Shown piece after piece: positions 45,098 through 55,037 of a stretch of DNA of 64,000 nt; position 1 is the first letter of the stretch; every line of letters starts with the position of its first letter. The position numbers and the translations under genes are program-made. The DNA comes from Chitinophaga filiformis (GTDB lineage Bacteria > Bacteroidota > Bacteroidia > Chitinophagales > Chitinophagaceae): positions 1,400,264 to 1,464,263 of the forward strand of contig NZ_FNBN01000002.1 of the NCBI RefSeq assembly GCF_900102545.1, written 5' to 3'. The notes beneath the pieces were generated by a model. That model saw nothing but the letters and a program-made list of their open reading frames with translations. It made no database searches and was not told the DNA's origin.

Positions 45098-46588
45098 TTA
45101 CAGCGACTCCTCGTATACATTACCGAATCTATCGGTGGCCCTTACTGTGATCTTCTTCGCATCCGGGGAAGGTTTGGCAAAGAACATGTGGTCAGTCAGC
45201 GTAGGCTCCACAAACTTATGCTTCTTAGGCAACTGCGGACCAAGATACAGTTCCACTGCCCAGGGATCATAAGCTACCCGACGTTCCATCTGTCCTTTCA
45301 GCACCCCGTCTTCGTACCATTCCACTTTCCATTTGTTGTCCCAGTTCCATACGTTGGCTGAAATCTCTTCCGGCGACTCCTGCACTTTTCCTTTCGGATA
45401 AACACGGAGCTGCTTTTCCTTCGGCATACCGGTGGATTTATAATGCCATTTGATATCAGTGCCATCCACATCGTACACACCATAACCACCGGGCGTACCG
45501 TCACCACAGATAGGGCCGGTCCACCAGGCGCCACAAACGGTACCATGGTTGTGCTCCATGATATCTCCTTCCTCCCAGTTGTCATTGAAGTGCGTATGGC
45601 CACTCATAATATGCACTTTATAAGGCGCCAGCATCTTATAGAGCTGTTTCCTGTTGGCTACAGTGCCTCCACCAATTTCCTCCGGTTTTCCCGCCCTTCT
45701 CTGCGCTCCTGTGAAAGTCGGAATATGCAGGCTTAACACAATAGTACTGCCGGGTTTTACCATCGCCAGATCCTGCTCCAGCCATTGCAGCTGATTTTCA
45801 GTGATGTAGCCGATATAACTTTTCGCAGCACCTACAAAGAATACATCATCCAGCACTATATAGTGGATTTCTCCCCTGTTATAGGAATAATAGGTAGGAC
45901 CAAACTGTTTTTTGAATGTATTGGAAGATCCCTCATCTGCACGGGCCTCGATATCCATATCATGGTTACCGATCACGTTGAAGAACGGAATACCAGACAA
46001 GGCAACCGCCTGCCTATAGTCAGCGAATAATTCAAACTCGTCCCACACCAGGTCTCCACAGCCAATACCATGTATCAGCGCATCTTTAGGATAGGATTTC
46101 ACAACTGCCTGCAGATCAGGTACAGACTGGCTCATTAACAACTCCACATCTTTCTTTGATTTCATCTGGGGATCCGCCCATACCACAAAACTATGCTTGC
46201 GGTCATCCACGGTCAGTTTCTCCAGGCTGAAATCATTTTTAAATGAGTTGCTGTCTTTGGTGATCGGTCTGAAAAAGGTAGCGATCCCTTTTTCTTCCGG
46301 GAAAGCATATCCCGCAGGCACACTGATATACACAAATTCAGCCGTGGCGTTACTCTGTAGTTCATACTGCCCGTTCTTGTCTGTCAGCACGATGTTGATA
46401 CCATCTGTTACCTGCACACCCGGAATGCCTTTCCCTTTGTTGTGAACCTTTCCCTTCAGGGTAATATTTGAAAGATCAATATTTCCGCGTCTGAACAATG
46501 GCTTTGCACTCAGCATTGCTGAAGGCAGCGTCAGTAGCGATCCGGTAATACCAAAGTTCTTTAAGAATTTTCGTCTGTTAAGCGTCAT
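45098..46588 (-). CDS. Exported calcineurin-like metallophosphoesterase
   Basis: This 496-aa protein has an N-terminal NRRKFLKNFGITGSLLTLPS leader (twin-arginine style). Residues 38-115 are a carboxypeptidase-regulatory-like beta domain (LKGKVHNKGKGIPGVQVTDG). Residues 130-350 are the calcineurin-like core, with WADPQ (about 138), GCGDLVWDEF, NVIGNHDMD, LSLHIPTFTG and SGHTHFND. The C-terminal domain (about 360-496) matches the MetallophosC type. The enzyme probably removes phosphate from an organic ester in the periplasm. It is the last gene of the sigma/FecR/SusC/SusD/DUF5689 cluster, 6 nt from the DUF5689 gene, and supplies the likely clue to that locus substrate. Confidence 0.88.
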   Translation of the reverse strand: MTLNRRKFLKNFGITGSLLTLPSAMLSAKPLFRRGNIDLSNITLKGKVHNKGKGIPGVQVTDGINIVLTDKNGQYELQSNATAEFVYISVPAGYAFPEEKGIATFFRPITKDSNSFKNDFSLEKLTVDDRKHSFVVWADPQMKSKKDVELLMSQSVPDLQAVVKSYPKDALIHGIGCGDLVWDEFELFADYRQAVALSGIPFFNVIGNHDMDIEARADEGSSNTFKKQFGPTYYSYNRGEIHYIVLDDVFFVGAAKSYIGYITENQLQWLEQDLAMVKPGSTIVLSLHIPTFTGAQRRAGKPEEIGGGTVANRKQLYKMLAPYKVHIMSGHTHFNDNWEEGDIMEHNHGTVCGAWWTGPICGDGTPGGYGVYDVDGTDIKWHYKSTGMPKEKQLRVYPKGKVQESPEEISANVWNWDNKWKVEWYEDGVLKGQMERRVAYDPWAVELYLGPQLPKKHKFVEPTLTDHMFFAKPSPDAKKITVRATDRFGNVYEESL

Positions 46589-46594
46589 AAACTG

Positions 46595-48106
46595 TTAATC
46601 TTTTGTTTTGAGTGTGGTAGAGCCCTCTCCTTCGATCTCGGTAATAGCAGAAGTTTTGGTCAGCAGTACATTTTTCTGTATTCTTACTTTAGACCATTTC
46701 CCAATGGAAGGATCATAAACACCTCCCAGCATATTAAAATAGCCCAGGTCAGCGGTGTTATAGCTAAATGCGCGAACATTGGTACCCTGTCTGTAGAATG
46801 GCTGAGATGCTTGTGAGATCGGGTGTTTGATTTTGTAAACGTCTGTGTTGGCAATACGATATCCTTTTCCGCTGGCGTATAAGCTACCACCTGTAGCAAT
46901 GAAGATCACATCCACCGGCTTTGAATCTGCCGTAACGGTAGAATCTTTAAATACCGCGATACCGAATGCATTACCACTATTTGCCAGTAAACCACCTGTT
47001 TTCAGACCAAAACCATCGCCGTCGTTCTTGGTATAGTCGAAGGCCCTGATCCAGTTGCTGCTGCTCATGCTGGTAGAACCTGAACCATTGATCGTTTTAC
47101 CGGAACCTCCCACATAAAAGAACGTGCCCTTTGCCGCTTTACCTTTACTCAGGCTGAACTTGTAGGTACGCATTTCACCGGTCGCCCAGCCTTTGGCCGG
47201 CGCCCCCGTAGGTGTTGAAGCATTCGCATTGTTGGTAACAACTACTGCATAGGGAGTGGCCGCGAAGTCAATGTCTGCGGTGGCCATCATCTGCACGTAT
47301 TCATAGTTTCCATCTCCCCCCTTTACGTCACTCATAAAACCGGTAATGATCACAGGCTTTTCTTCAATCACGGAGCTAAGTACCTGCACATCTTTTCCTG
47401 TACGTATCCTGAACTGTGGATGTCCCTCACTGGTATTAAACAGAATACCATAGTAGTTAGCGTTAAACACGGCCTTTTGCTGCGCAAAAGCGGCATTAGC
47501 TTCTGTATGCAGGGTAATGCTCTCATAACTGTCATTCAGGACCTTGTCGCCGGACAATACAGCATTTGAATCGGGTAACGGATCAAAGGTTCCTTCTGCA
47601 ATCACTGAAAATACACTTTCATAAGCATCGGGATCTGCGATCATTTTATCAGATGTAATAATTGTAATAGGAACAGCATTTCCGGAAGACACTTTTTTAA
47701 TATCACTGTTTTTGATACCGGTAAGCTGCAGGATGCCGTCCACTTTTTTCAATACAGCACCTTCCACATGAATGATGACTGAATCGCCAGGTACATAGGT
47801 GGCGGCATCAGCTCCCAGCGGAATCGCAATACCACGGAACAGGGATAAACGGCGGGCATCCTGCACGATCAGCAATCCTGCAGGCAGGTTACCACCGGAA
47901 TGGTCTGACACTACCATTGCTGCTATGCTGGTAGAACCCAGCATGTTTTCCACACTCAGTGTTACATCATGTCCTTTATAGATATTCCTGATATCATAGA
48001 TCGCTATATAAGGGCTGATCTGACCACCAGGATAGGTATCTTTTTCACATCCCCATAAAGAGATCAGAGACGATAAAAAGAAGAAGTATATTAAGATCTT
48101 TTTCAT
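46595..48106 (-). CDS. DUF5689 domain lipoprotein
   Basis: The start at ATG 48104-48106 gives 503 aa with lipoprotein signal MKKILIYFFFLSSLISLWGC (Cys20). The longer frame begins with TTG overlapping the SusD end. Residues 30-230 fit DUF5689, with ISPYIAIYDIRNIYKGHDVT and an OB-fold-like region (SVFSVIAEGTFDPL). The C-terminal part (about 290-500) resembles a second beta domain (KFSLSKGKAAKGTFFYVGGS). DUF5689 lipoproteins are commonly encoded after SusC/SusD and are thought to be surface-exposed accessory binding proteins. Here it follows SusD by 27 nt. Confidence 0.82.
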   Translation of the reverse strand: MKKILIYFFFLSSLISLWGCEKDTYPGGQISPYIAIYDIRNIYKGHDVTLSVENMLGSTSIAAMVVSDHSGGNLPAGLLIVQDARRLSLFRGIAIPLGADAATYVPGDSVIIHVEGAVLKKVDGILQLTGIKNSDIKKVSSGNAVPITIITSDKMIADPDAYESVFSVIAEGTFDPLPDSNAVLSGDKVLNDSYESITLHTEANAAFAQQKAVFNANYYGILFNTSEGHPQFRIRTGKDVQVLSSVIEEKPVIITGFMSDVKGGDGNYEYVQMMATADIDFAATPYAVVVTNNANASTPTGAPAKGWATGEMRTYKFSLSKGKAAKGTFFYVGGSGKTINGSGSTSMSSSNWIRAFDYTKNDGDGFGLKTGGLLANSGNAFGIAVFKDSTVTADSKPVDVIFIATGGSLYASGKGYRIANTDVYKIKHPISQASQPFYRQGTNVRAFSYNTADLGYFNMLGGVYDPSIGKWSKVRIQKNVLLTKTSAITEIEGEGSTTLKTKD

Positions 48107-48133
48107 GACAGTATTTTTCATAATTAACATCAA

Positions 48134-49636
48134 TTATGGTTTTTGCCACCAAACCTGTGTATAGATCTGATCAGGTCCCTGATTGGCAACAGCTAGTTTA
48201 TAATTTGTAGGATTGGTAGATTGTACATATACAGGGTATACCATCCTTGCCGGCATTACGCCGTTGTTCTTCAGGCCTGCACCTTTAGGTAATATCGGAT
48301 GCCCCGTACGGCGATACTCAAACCACTGCTGGAAGTCTACCAGGAACAACGCATAATATTTCTGCAGGTGGATCCTTTCCATCTTTTCGTCAAAGGTTAA
48401 GCTATCCATCCACTGGATATCTGCCTCTACCAGGAAGTCAGTTATTTTCTTAGGCCAGGCAGGCAGCCAGAGTGTAATACTTGCCAGCGCGCCGTCATTA
48501 TAATAGGTCTCCGGAGAACCACTTATCCAACCCTTTAATGCCGCTTCCGCCAGGATGAACTTCAGCTCAGCATAGTTCATTATCATACCTGTTAACGGCT
48601 CTGTCATCAGGGAAGAAGTGGATGTATTGGAATAGAAATAACATTTCTTCACAGGATTCTCTCCCGGTGCATAACCGCTTGGTATACCCTGATAGTTGCC
48701 GGAATAGGGAGCAATCCCCCATCTGTTAATACCACCAACACCATAGGTAGGGATGTCAATGCGGGGATCATTCCAGTCTGACAGGTGGTCTATGAAGAAA
48801 CTGGCCAGTCCCGGCTGTCTGAAGTCCTGTTCCCTTACACTCAATAAAGGAGAAGAATACGGGCCAGTACCTGTCCATCTCAGGATAGCTGATTCATCAT
48901 TGCTGGCCATGATAGGATAGGTTTCCACGATCTGTTTGATCTTAGCCTTACAGAACTCCGCCATTTCAACTTTAGCCGAAACTCTCATCAGCAGGCGCAG
49001 GTACAGTGTATTACCAAACTTGCGCCAGTTAGCTACGTTACCGCCATACACAGGATCGCTGGAAGGTAAAATAGCTGTAGCTGCTGATAACAGTACGTTT
49101 GCGGTATCGAGCTTGCTGAAGATATCTGTATAGATATCTTTCTGTTTATCAAACTTTGGCTCATAGATAGCACTGTCTTTTGCCAGGTTGGATTCAAAGT
49201 ATGGGATATCGCCATAGGTATCTGTCAGTATGGAATAGATCCATGACTGGCAGATCAGCGAAATACCCATATAAGACTTATTGTAGTTCAGCTCCTGGCT
49301 GGCCACCTTATAGATATCCTTAAAGTTGGTCAGTTCAGAATATAAGCCGTTGTATAAACCATCTGATACACCAGGACGATAATCATATCTGAATACCCGT
49401 CCTTCTGCATCGCTGGGATCTACCGTTACCTGCATCAACTCATTATTAAAGCTGCGGTTGCGCAACATGGTAGTCGTCAGTGCCCCTACCAGCGCCGGCG
49501 CCAGCAGCTGCTGCGGCAGCGCCGTAGGCGTACCATTCGGATCTGTATTGATCTTCGTGAAATCTTTCGTACAGGATGAGAGCATCATGCTGCTCACCAA
49601 TACAAGGCTTGTTATTGTGTATATGATCTTCTTCAT
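48134..49636 (-). CDS. SusD/RagB-family outer-membrane lipoprotein
   Basis: This 500-aa protein has a lipoprotein signal (LVSSMMLSSC, Cys22). The start of the mature protein, KDFTKINTDPNGTPTALPQQ, and segments SWIYSILTDTYGDIPYFESN and MIMNYAELKFILAEAALKGW are typical of SusD-like_2 members with helical TPR-like scaffolds. SusD proteins lid the SusC transporter and bind its substrate at the cell surface. It lies 11 nt behind the SusC gene. Confidence 0.93.
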   Translation of the reverse strand: MKKIIYTITSLVLVSSMMLSSCTKDFTKINTDPNGTPTALPQQLLAPALVGALTTTMLRNRSFNNELMQVTVDPSDAEGRVFRYDYRPGVSDGLYNGLYSELTNFKDIYKVASQELNYNKSYMGISLICQSWIYSILTDTYGDIPYFESNLAKDSAIYEPKFDKQKDIYTDIFSKLDTANVLLSAATAILPSSDPVYGGNVANWRKFGNTLYLRLLMRVSAKVEMAEFCKAKIKQIVETYPIMASNDESAILRWTGTGPYSSPLLSVREQDFRQPGLASFFIDHLSDWNDPRIDIPTYGVGGINRWGIAPYSGNYQGIPSGYAPGENPVKKCYFYSNTSTSSLMTEPLTGMIMNYAELKFILAEAALKGWISGSPETYYNDGALASITLWLPAWPKKITDFLVEADIQWMDSLTFDEKMERIHLQKYYALFLVDFQQWFEYRRTGHPILPKGAGLKNNGVMPARMVYPVYVQSTNPTNYKLAVANQGPDQIYTQVWWQKP

Positions 49637-49647
49637 TGTTTCAATAA

Positions 49648-52600
49648 TTAGAGTGCAAGTACCAGGTTGAATCCAATTGTACGGGTAGATGGGAACTGAC
49701 CTATTTCAAAACCCTGCATAATGTCAGAACCATTCAGTGTACCAAACTCAGGATCGAATATTGGCCAGTCTGTCCAGATGAACAGGTTACGGCCATATAC
49801 GCCAAATGTTGCACGCTGGAAACCGATGCGCTTAGCCAGTTTCGGATTCAGTGTATAATCCAGGCGCGCCTCTCTGAATTTCACGAAGTCAGTACGGAAA
49901 GTGCTGCCCTCTGCGTTGTCTGTACCAAAATGAGAACGGTAATATTCATCGATGTCCGTAGCAATCACGTCGTTCTTTCTGAACTTACCATCTCCGTCTG
50001 CCACTACACCATTACCAATGATACCATTATATCGTCCAGGCAGTGTGTTGGTTGTTTTACCCTGTTCCGCCAGTTTGTAGTGCGTCAGTGAATGTGCTAC
50101 GCCGCCATATTGTGCATCGAACAGAAGGTTCAGGTGGAATTGTTTGAAGTAGAAATCGTTGCTGAAACCCAGTTTCCATTTAGGATTGGTGTTACCCAGG
50201 TATTTCACACCTTCTGTGAGCAATGCTACACCCGTGGTACCGTCGTAGATGATCTGTCCGTCAGGGGCACGCTGATAACCTCTTCCATACAGATCGCCCA
50301 TGCTGCCCCCCACCTTTGCTACCAGCTGACCACCGCCTACAGGGCCCGTTTGCAGTACCAGGGAGCTGTCCAGCAGCTTTTCGATCCTGTTACGGTTAGA
50401 AGAGAAAACAACGTTTGTATTCCATTTGAATCCGCTCTTGGTTGAAACAGGCGTACCATTTACCGCCAGCTCAATCCCCCTGTTGCTCACTTCGCCGGCA
50501 TTGATCAGGATAGAAGTATAACCCGAAGCACGGTCAACGATACGTTTCAGGTGCTGGTCTTTACTCAGACCTCTGTATACCGCTATGTCAAAACCTAAAC
50601 GGTTGTTGAACAATTTGGCATTAGCACCTGCTTCATAGGAAACTGTTCTCAGTGGTCTCAGATCAGGGTTGGCCAGCAGTGATGGGTTTTCCAGGCCACC
50701 ACTATACAGGCTGCCCGCTGAAATATAGCTGTAGGCCGTCTGATAGGCAGTTGTACCACCGCTACCTACACCTGCTGCTGACAATCTCAGTTTTGCGAAA
50801 TTCACGGCCTTAGGCAGGTGGAGTACTTCTGAAGCAATGAAACTCAGGTTAGCTGATGGATAAAAGAATCCGGCATTGGTAGTACGGCTGGGAGTAGCCA
50901 GGGTACTGGTCCAGTCGTTACGGCCTGTAAGGTCGAGGAAGAGGTATTCCTTATAACTCATTGCCAGCAATCCGTAAAAACTGTTGATAGTATAAGTGCT
51001 TTTCTGGGGAATGGTTACCAGCGGACCTGCTGCATTCGCCATGGTATAGATCCCCGGATATGTCAGAGAGTCGGCACGCACCTCGTCCTTGTTATAGTTG
51101 TTCTTCAGGTTACTGCCACCTGCAGTCACAGAGAACTCAAAATCTTTCGATACTCTTTTGGCATATTTCAGCAGGAAGTCGCTGCTCGCCTCCATTGCGA
51201 AGATGCTCTGTGTACGGTAACTACCTTTAGGCAGTTTCGCACCGGCGTCATAAGGACGCTCCTGTGCACGCTGCTCATAGGCAAAGTCTACGGAAGTTCT
51301 TACCTGGAGACTTAATTCTTTGGTGAAATTGTAAGTAGCCTGTACGTTACCTGTAATGCCATGCCGGTTAGTCTTGTTCAGGAACTCATAAGAAACCGCA
51401 TATGGGTTTTCAGGGAAGGAGCTGAAAGGATATTTGATCACTTTATTCTCCTGACCATTTGCCCAATAGTTTCTCAACCAGTCCAGATTTGCATTCGGCT
51501 GCCAGAAAATATACCAGTACATCAGGGACTGGTTACCATAACCTGAACCTGGCAGGTTATCACTCCATTTGTTGGTGTAGTTTACCTTGGAAGCGATCTG
51601 CAGTTTGTCATTTACTTTGGAGTTAACAGACATGGATACAGTGTTACGTTTGTAACCGGTATTAGGCACGATCCAGTCGTTGTACACATTGGTAAAAGAG
51701 AAACGGGCAGTTGTTTTATCAGTGCCACCGTCCAGACTAATGGTATTGGTGACAGTGTTTCCTGCATTGAAGAACTTTTCCATCTGGTGAGGATAAGCTA
51801 CCCATGGTGTTTTTTCTTTTCCCTGCGCCTGTGTTACAGGATCGTACTGGTAGAACATCTGTCCTTCGAAACGTGGACCATAAGCGGAACTCGTACCACT
51901 GGTGCTCGCAAGACCATCAGGAGAAGTGCCATAAGAATAATAAGTAGCACCGTCCAGGCCTTGCCCATACTCATACTGCAAAGAAGGCCAGCGGTTTACT
52001 GACTCTCTGGATGCATTGGAATTGAAGGTAACGCCCAAACCTTTCCTTCTGTTGCTACCGGATTTTGTCGTAATGATTAATGCACCGTTCGCACCACGAC
52101 CACCATATAATGCGGCAGCACCGGGACCTTTTAATATAGTAATAGACTCAATGTCTTCAGGGTTGATATCATTCAGACCGCTACCATAGTCGGCCGGCAT
52201 ATTGTCGCTGCTGGTACCATAGGAAGATTCTCCTGTTACACCACTACGGCGACCGCTACTCTGGTTGATCACCACACCATCCACTACGATCAGCGCTTCG
52301 TTATCGCCGCTCAGGTTACTCTCGCCACGCAGGATGATCTTATTGGAGCCGGTAGGACCCGCATTGGACCTTACGAGGTTCAGACCAGCTACTTTACCGG
52401 ACAATGCGTCTGTCCAGTTGCCTGATATCGCATCAGTAAGCTGTTCATTCTTTATTACAGATGCTGCATAACCAAGCGCTTTCTCATCACGCTTAATACC
52501 CAGCGCTGTCGTTACCACTACTTCGTTCAGCGCTTTGGCATCAGGTATCATCTGTACATTCAGTGTTTGTGTTTCTGATATAGCAATGGCACGGTTGGTA

Positions 52601-53142
52601 TAACCCAGGAAGGAGAATACCAGTGTAGTGCCTGGAGAAGGTACCGCAATGGTATACTGACCATTACTGTTGGTGATAGTACCCCTGGCGCCATTTTTCG
52701 GACGCACGTTTACGCCGATCAGTGGCTCGCCTTTTTCGTCTGTCACTTTACCGCGGATAACAATATCCGGTTGTCTGCGCATGATCACAAAAGTGTTGCC
52801 ATTGCGCACAAACTGATATTCAGTACTGTGCAGTGCGGTTCTTAATATTTCGGGAACAGTAGCACCTTTCATATTTACTGACACCTTCACACTGGTGTTC
52901 ACTTCATCTTCGCTATGATTAACGAGAAAGGAAGTGTTCTTCTGAATAAACAGGAACACGTTGTTCAGTGGCTGGTTTTCAATGGCGATATCCAGCCTTG
53001 GTTCATTTGATTGTGCGTTGACAGTTGGCATGAATGCTGCTAAAAATAACAGTACTAACAGCCCCGCAGATCTGATAATTCCTTTCAGTTGCGGACAGCA
53101 ATTCCCTAGCGGGGCTCCCCGCCTATTTGTACTTTTGTCCAT
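49648..53142 (-). CDS. SusC/RagA-family TonB-dependent transporter with STN domain
   Basis: This 1164-aa protein has a signal region near residues 22-44 (IRSAGLLVLLFLAAFMPTVNA). Residues 48-120 are a secretin/TonB short N-terminal (STN) domain. A CarboxypepD_reg-like domain follows (VIRGKVTDEKGEPLIGVNVR, about 130-205), then the plug (SIEYLIK-type: DIESITILKGPGAAALYGGR) and a long 22-strand barrel ending in RTIGFNLVLAL. The STN domain marks transporters that signal to FecR and an ECF sigma factor, consistent with the two genes upstream. It imports a large nutrient with SusD. The FecR stop is 60 nt upstream. Confidence 0.95.
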   Translation of the reverse strand: MDKSTNRRGAPLGNCCPQLKGIIRSAGLLVLLFLAAFMPTVNAQSNEPRLDIAIENQPLNNVFLFIQKNTSFLVNHSEDEVNTSVKVSVNMKGATVPEILRTALHSTEYQFVRNGNTFVIMRRQPDIVIRGKVTDEKGEPLIGVNVRPKNGARGTITNSNGQYTIAVPSPGTTLVFSFLGYTNRAIAISETQTLNVQMIPDAKALNEVVVTTALGIKRDEKALGYAASVIKNEQLTDAISGNWTDALSGKVAGLNLVRSNAGPTGSNKIILRGESNLSGDNEALIVVDGVVINQSSGRRSGVTGESSYGTSSDNMPADYGSGLNDINPEDIESITILKGPGAAALYGGRGANGALIITTKSGSNRRKGLGVTFNSNASRESVNRWPSLQYEYGQGLDGATYYSYGTSPDGLASTSGTSSAYGPRFEGQMFYQYDPVTQAQGKEKTPWVAYPHQMEKFFNAGNTVTNTISLDGGTDKTTARFSFTNVYNDWIVPNTGYKRNTVSMSVNSKVNDKLQIASKVNYTNKWSDNLPGSGYGNQSLMYWYIFWQPNANLDWLRNYWANGQENKVIKYPFSSFPENPYAVSYEFLNKTNRHGITGNVQATYNFTKELSLQVRTSVDFAYEQRAQERPYDAGAKLPKGSYRTQSIFAMEASSDFLLKYAKRVSKDFEFSVTAGGSNLKNNYNKDEVRADSLTYPGIYTMANAAGPLVTIPQKSTYTINSFYGLLAMSYKEYLFLDLTGRNDWTSTLATPSRTTNAGFFYPSANLSFIASEVLHLPKAVNFAKLRLSAAGVGSGGTTAYQTAYSYISAGSLYSGGLENPSLLANPDLRPLRTVSYEAGANAKLFNNRLGFDIAVYRGLSKDQHLKRIVDRASGYTSILINAGEVSNRGIELAVNGTPVSTKSGFKWNTNVVFSSNRNRIEKLLDSSLVLQTGPVGGGQLVAKVGGSMGDLYGRGYQRAPDGQIIYDGTTGVALLTEGVKYLGNTNPKWKLGFSNDFYFKQFHLNLLFDAQYGGVAHSLTHYKLAEQGKTTNTLPGRYNGIIGNGVVADGDGKFRKNDVIATDIDEYYRSHFGTDNAEGSTFRTDFVKFREARLDYTLNPKLAKRIGFQRATFGVYGRNLFIWTDWPIFDPEFGTLNGSDIMQGFEIGQFPSTRTIGFNLVLAL

Positions 53143-53202
53143 TCATTAAAAAATTTAGCTTTTGTACCGAATTTTACACCCCTTTACGATAGGGTAGTTC
53201 TT

Positions 53203-54195
53203 TTATTGTATTAATATTAGGTTGTCTGTAATAGTGTAGTTGATGTTGCCCATCAGTTTCAACTGCTGCATGATATTCTGGATACTGTTGTTCCTGAAAG
53301 TAGCGGTGAACCTGCGCTTCAGTAATGCCGAATCCTTCACTTCAAAGTGCATAGCATACTTATGTTGCAGTACCTGCAATACCTGCTGCAGAGCGGCATC
53401 CTGGAAAGCGAGCTCTCCTCTCATCCAAGCAGTTGTAGTTGTAGTATCGATGTCCTGTTTTGTAATTGTCCCTTTATATTTATCTATTACCGAGCCATTG
53501 CCTGCTGCCAGTTCAAGCCAGGGGCCTGCTTTAAAAAGATGCTCCAATGCGATCTTACCACTGTTAACGGATACAGATGCATGCCTTTCGTCCCTGTAAT
53601 CTCTTATGGAAAATGATGTACCTAATACCCTTACTCTTACCTGCGGGGTCTTAACAATAAATGGATGTGTCACATCCTGTGCTATATCAAAATAAGCTTC
53701 CCCTTCTTTGAGATATACGAGGCGTTCTGCTCCTTCAAAACTTTCAGGGTAGAGTAATTCACTTCCCCCGTTGATAGTAATGTGGGTACCGTCTTTTAAT
53801 ATCAGTGTACCCTGATTGCCATCCGGCACTCTCATTACACGGAAAGTTTGTCCGGCTTTCCTGTTAAAAAGACCCGTCGTCTTTCTCAAAAGAAATGTGC
53901 TGCCTACAACCAACATAAGGATAGCTGCATACCGGCTGATCTTTCTCCAGTTAGTCAGCCACATCACCCGGCCTGCAGGTTTTACTGTCTGCTTTAAGCG
54001 GTTCAGCGCAGCATTTACTTCTTCCTCCGGCAACTGGAATTTTCCTTCCTGTAAATAGTCCTCCACAGGAAACAACGATGCATGCTCCTCTTCAGAAAGT
54101 GCAGATAATGCCTGGTGTAACTCCTCTTTTTGAGCGGAGGTCAATTTACCTGATCTGAAATCTTCCAATCTTTTCCGGATGTCCTGTAGGTCCAT
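53203..54195 (-). CDS. FecR-family anti-sigma factor
   Basis: This 330-aa protein has an N-terminal cytoplasmic region, one membrane helix (ISRYAAILMLVVGSTFLL, about 85-102), a FecR domain (VPDGNQGTLILKDGTHITIN, EAYFDIAQDVTHPFIVKTPQ) and a C-terminal DUF4974/STN-like domain (FQDAALQQVLQVLQHKY). It senses substrate-loaded SusC via the STN domain and frees or activates the ECF sigma factor encoded 79 nt upstream. Confidence 0.93.
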   Translation of the reverse strand: MDLQDIRKRLEDFRSGKLTSAQKEELHQALSALSEEEHASLFPVEDYLQEGKFQLPEEEVNAALNRLKQTVKPAGRVMWLTNWRKISRYAAILMLVVGSTFLLRKTTGLFNRKAGQTFRVMRVPDGNQGTLILKDGTHITINGGSELLYPESFEGAERLVYLKEGEAYFDIAQDVTHPFIVKTPQVRVRVLGTSFSIRDYRDERHASVSVNSGKIALEHLFKAGPWLELAAGNGSVIDKYKGTITKQDIDTTTTTAWMRGELAFQDAALQQVLQVLQHKYAMHFEVKDSALLKRRFTATFRNNSIQNIMQQLKLMGNINYTITDNLILIQ

Positions 54196-54274
54196 TTAGC
54201 TGGCTTTGTTTAGTGTTTATTATAAGAACCACAAAACAATCGTGTTACCGTCAGCTAATCAGGTTAAGGAATTG

Positions 54275-54817
54275 TTACCAAAGAAAAAAGAAGCTGGCAA
54301 GGCGGGTGCGGAGGGTACGGAGCACTCTGCCGATATAGCGCTCCACGGTTTTTTCAGAGACGCCTTCCTGCAATGCGATCTCTTTATAGGTAAGGCCTTC
54401 TTCCCTGTTCAGCAAGTAGAAACGGCGGGCGGCTTCCTCCTGGGTATTGATAGTATGGTCGATAATCTGCTGTTGTTCTTTCACTTCCATATGGTTGACA
54501 ACAGCGCTGGTTTCAATATAGACGGTGGCGTATGCGTCCTGCTGTTTCTTTTCTTTCAGTACTGTTTTAAGATGGTCCAGGAAACAATTCCTTGATATGA
54601 TCAATATATAACGCAGCTTTTCCTCCTCCCCTTCGGGCAGCAGATCGAGTTTCTGCCAGACCTTCAGATATGCTTCCTGTGCAAGGTCCTGGGCTAGTTC
54701 TTTATTATTGCTGATTTTCTCCAGGTATGCGACGATATTAGGATAGGTATCTTTGAATAACCTGTCAAAATACATCTCAGGGTCCGATGAAGCACTATGT
54801 GAGGTATTGGATCGCAT
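54275..54817 (-). CDS. ECF RNA polymerase sigma-70 factor
   Basis: I use the ATG at 54815-54817 (180 aa), since a consensus promoter lies just upstream and overlaps the longer TTG-started frame. Region 2 is MYFDRLFKDTYPNIVAYLEK and ELAQDLAQEAYLKVWQKLD. Region 4 is EGLTYKEIALQEGVSEKTVE followed by RYIGRVLRTLRTRL. This is the Bacteroidetes FecI-like expansion that drives SusC/SusD genes. It is the first gene of the locus. Confidence 0.93.
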   Translation of the reverse strand: MRSNTSHSASSDPEMYFDRLFKDTYPNIVAYLEKISNNKELAQDLAQEAYLKVWQKLDLLPEGEEEKLRYILIISRNCFLDHLKTVLKEKKQQDAYATVYIETSAVVNHMEVKEQQQIIDHTINTQEEAARRFYLLNREEGLTYKEIALQEGVSEKTVERYIGRVLRTLRTRLASFFFLW

Positions 54818-54841
54818 CTTATTTAACCTGGTATTTACGAA

Positions 54842-54870
54842 CAAAAGTACACTGCCATTGTAAAGACAAT
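54842..54870 (-). promoter_or_regulatory. Bacteroidota-type promoter of the ECF sigma gene
   Basis: On the minus strand TACTTTTG (complement of 54842-54849) fits TAnnTTTG, with ATTG (complement of 54867-54870) 17 nt upstream. Transcription would begin near 54835, about 18 nt before the ATG at 54817. The spacing is slightly short. Confidence 0.55.
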
Positions 54871-54946
54871 GTTAAGACTATTGAAACAAGAGACCCTGTC
54901 GCCGGCATGATAGAAACTCAATAGATTGACAATCTTGGCAATACAC

Positions 54947-54966
54947 TAATACCCTGACTGGTATTA
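54947..54966 (-). terminator. Weak hairpin downstream of the HxlR gene
   Basis: TAATACC/GGTATTA arms with a CTGACT loop lie 72 nt beyond the HxlR stop at 55038. The stem is AT-rich and has no strong T-run. Confidence 0.35.
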
Positions 54967-55037
54967 CTTTCAGGGCGCTAAAATATATGTGCAATGTTAA
55001 GTTTGCATTAAGTCATTGTTAACTTTAGGGGATATTT

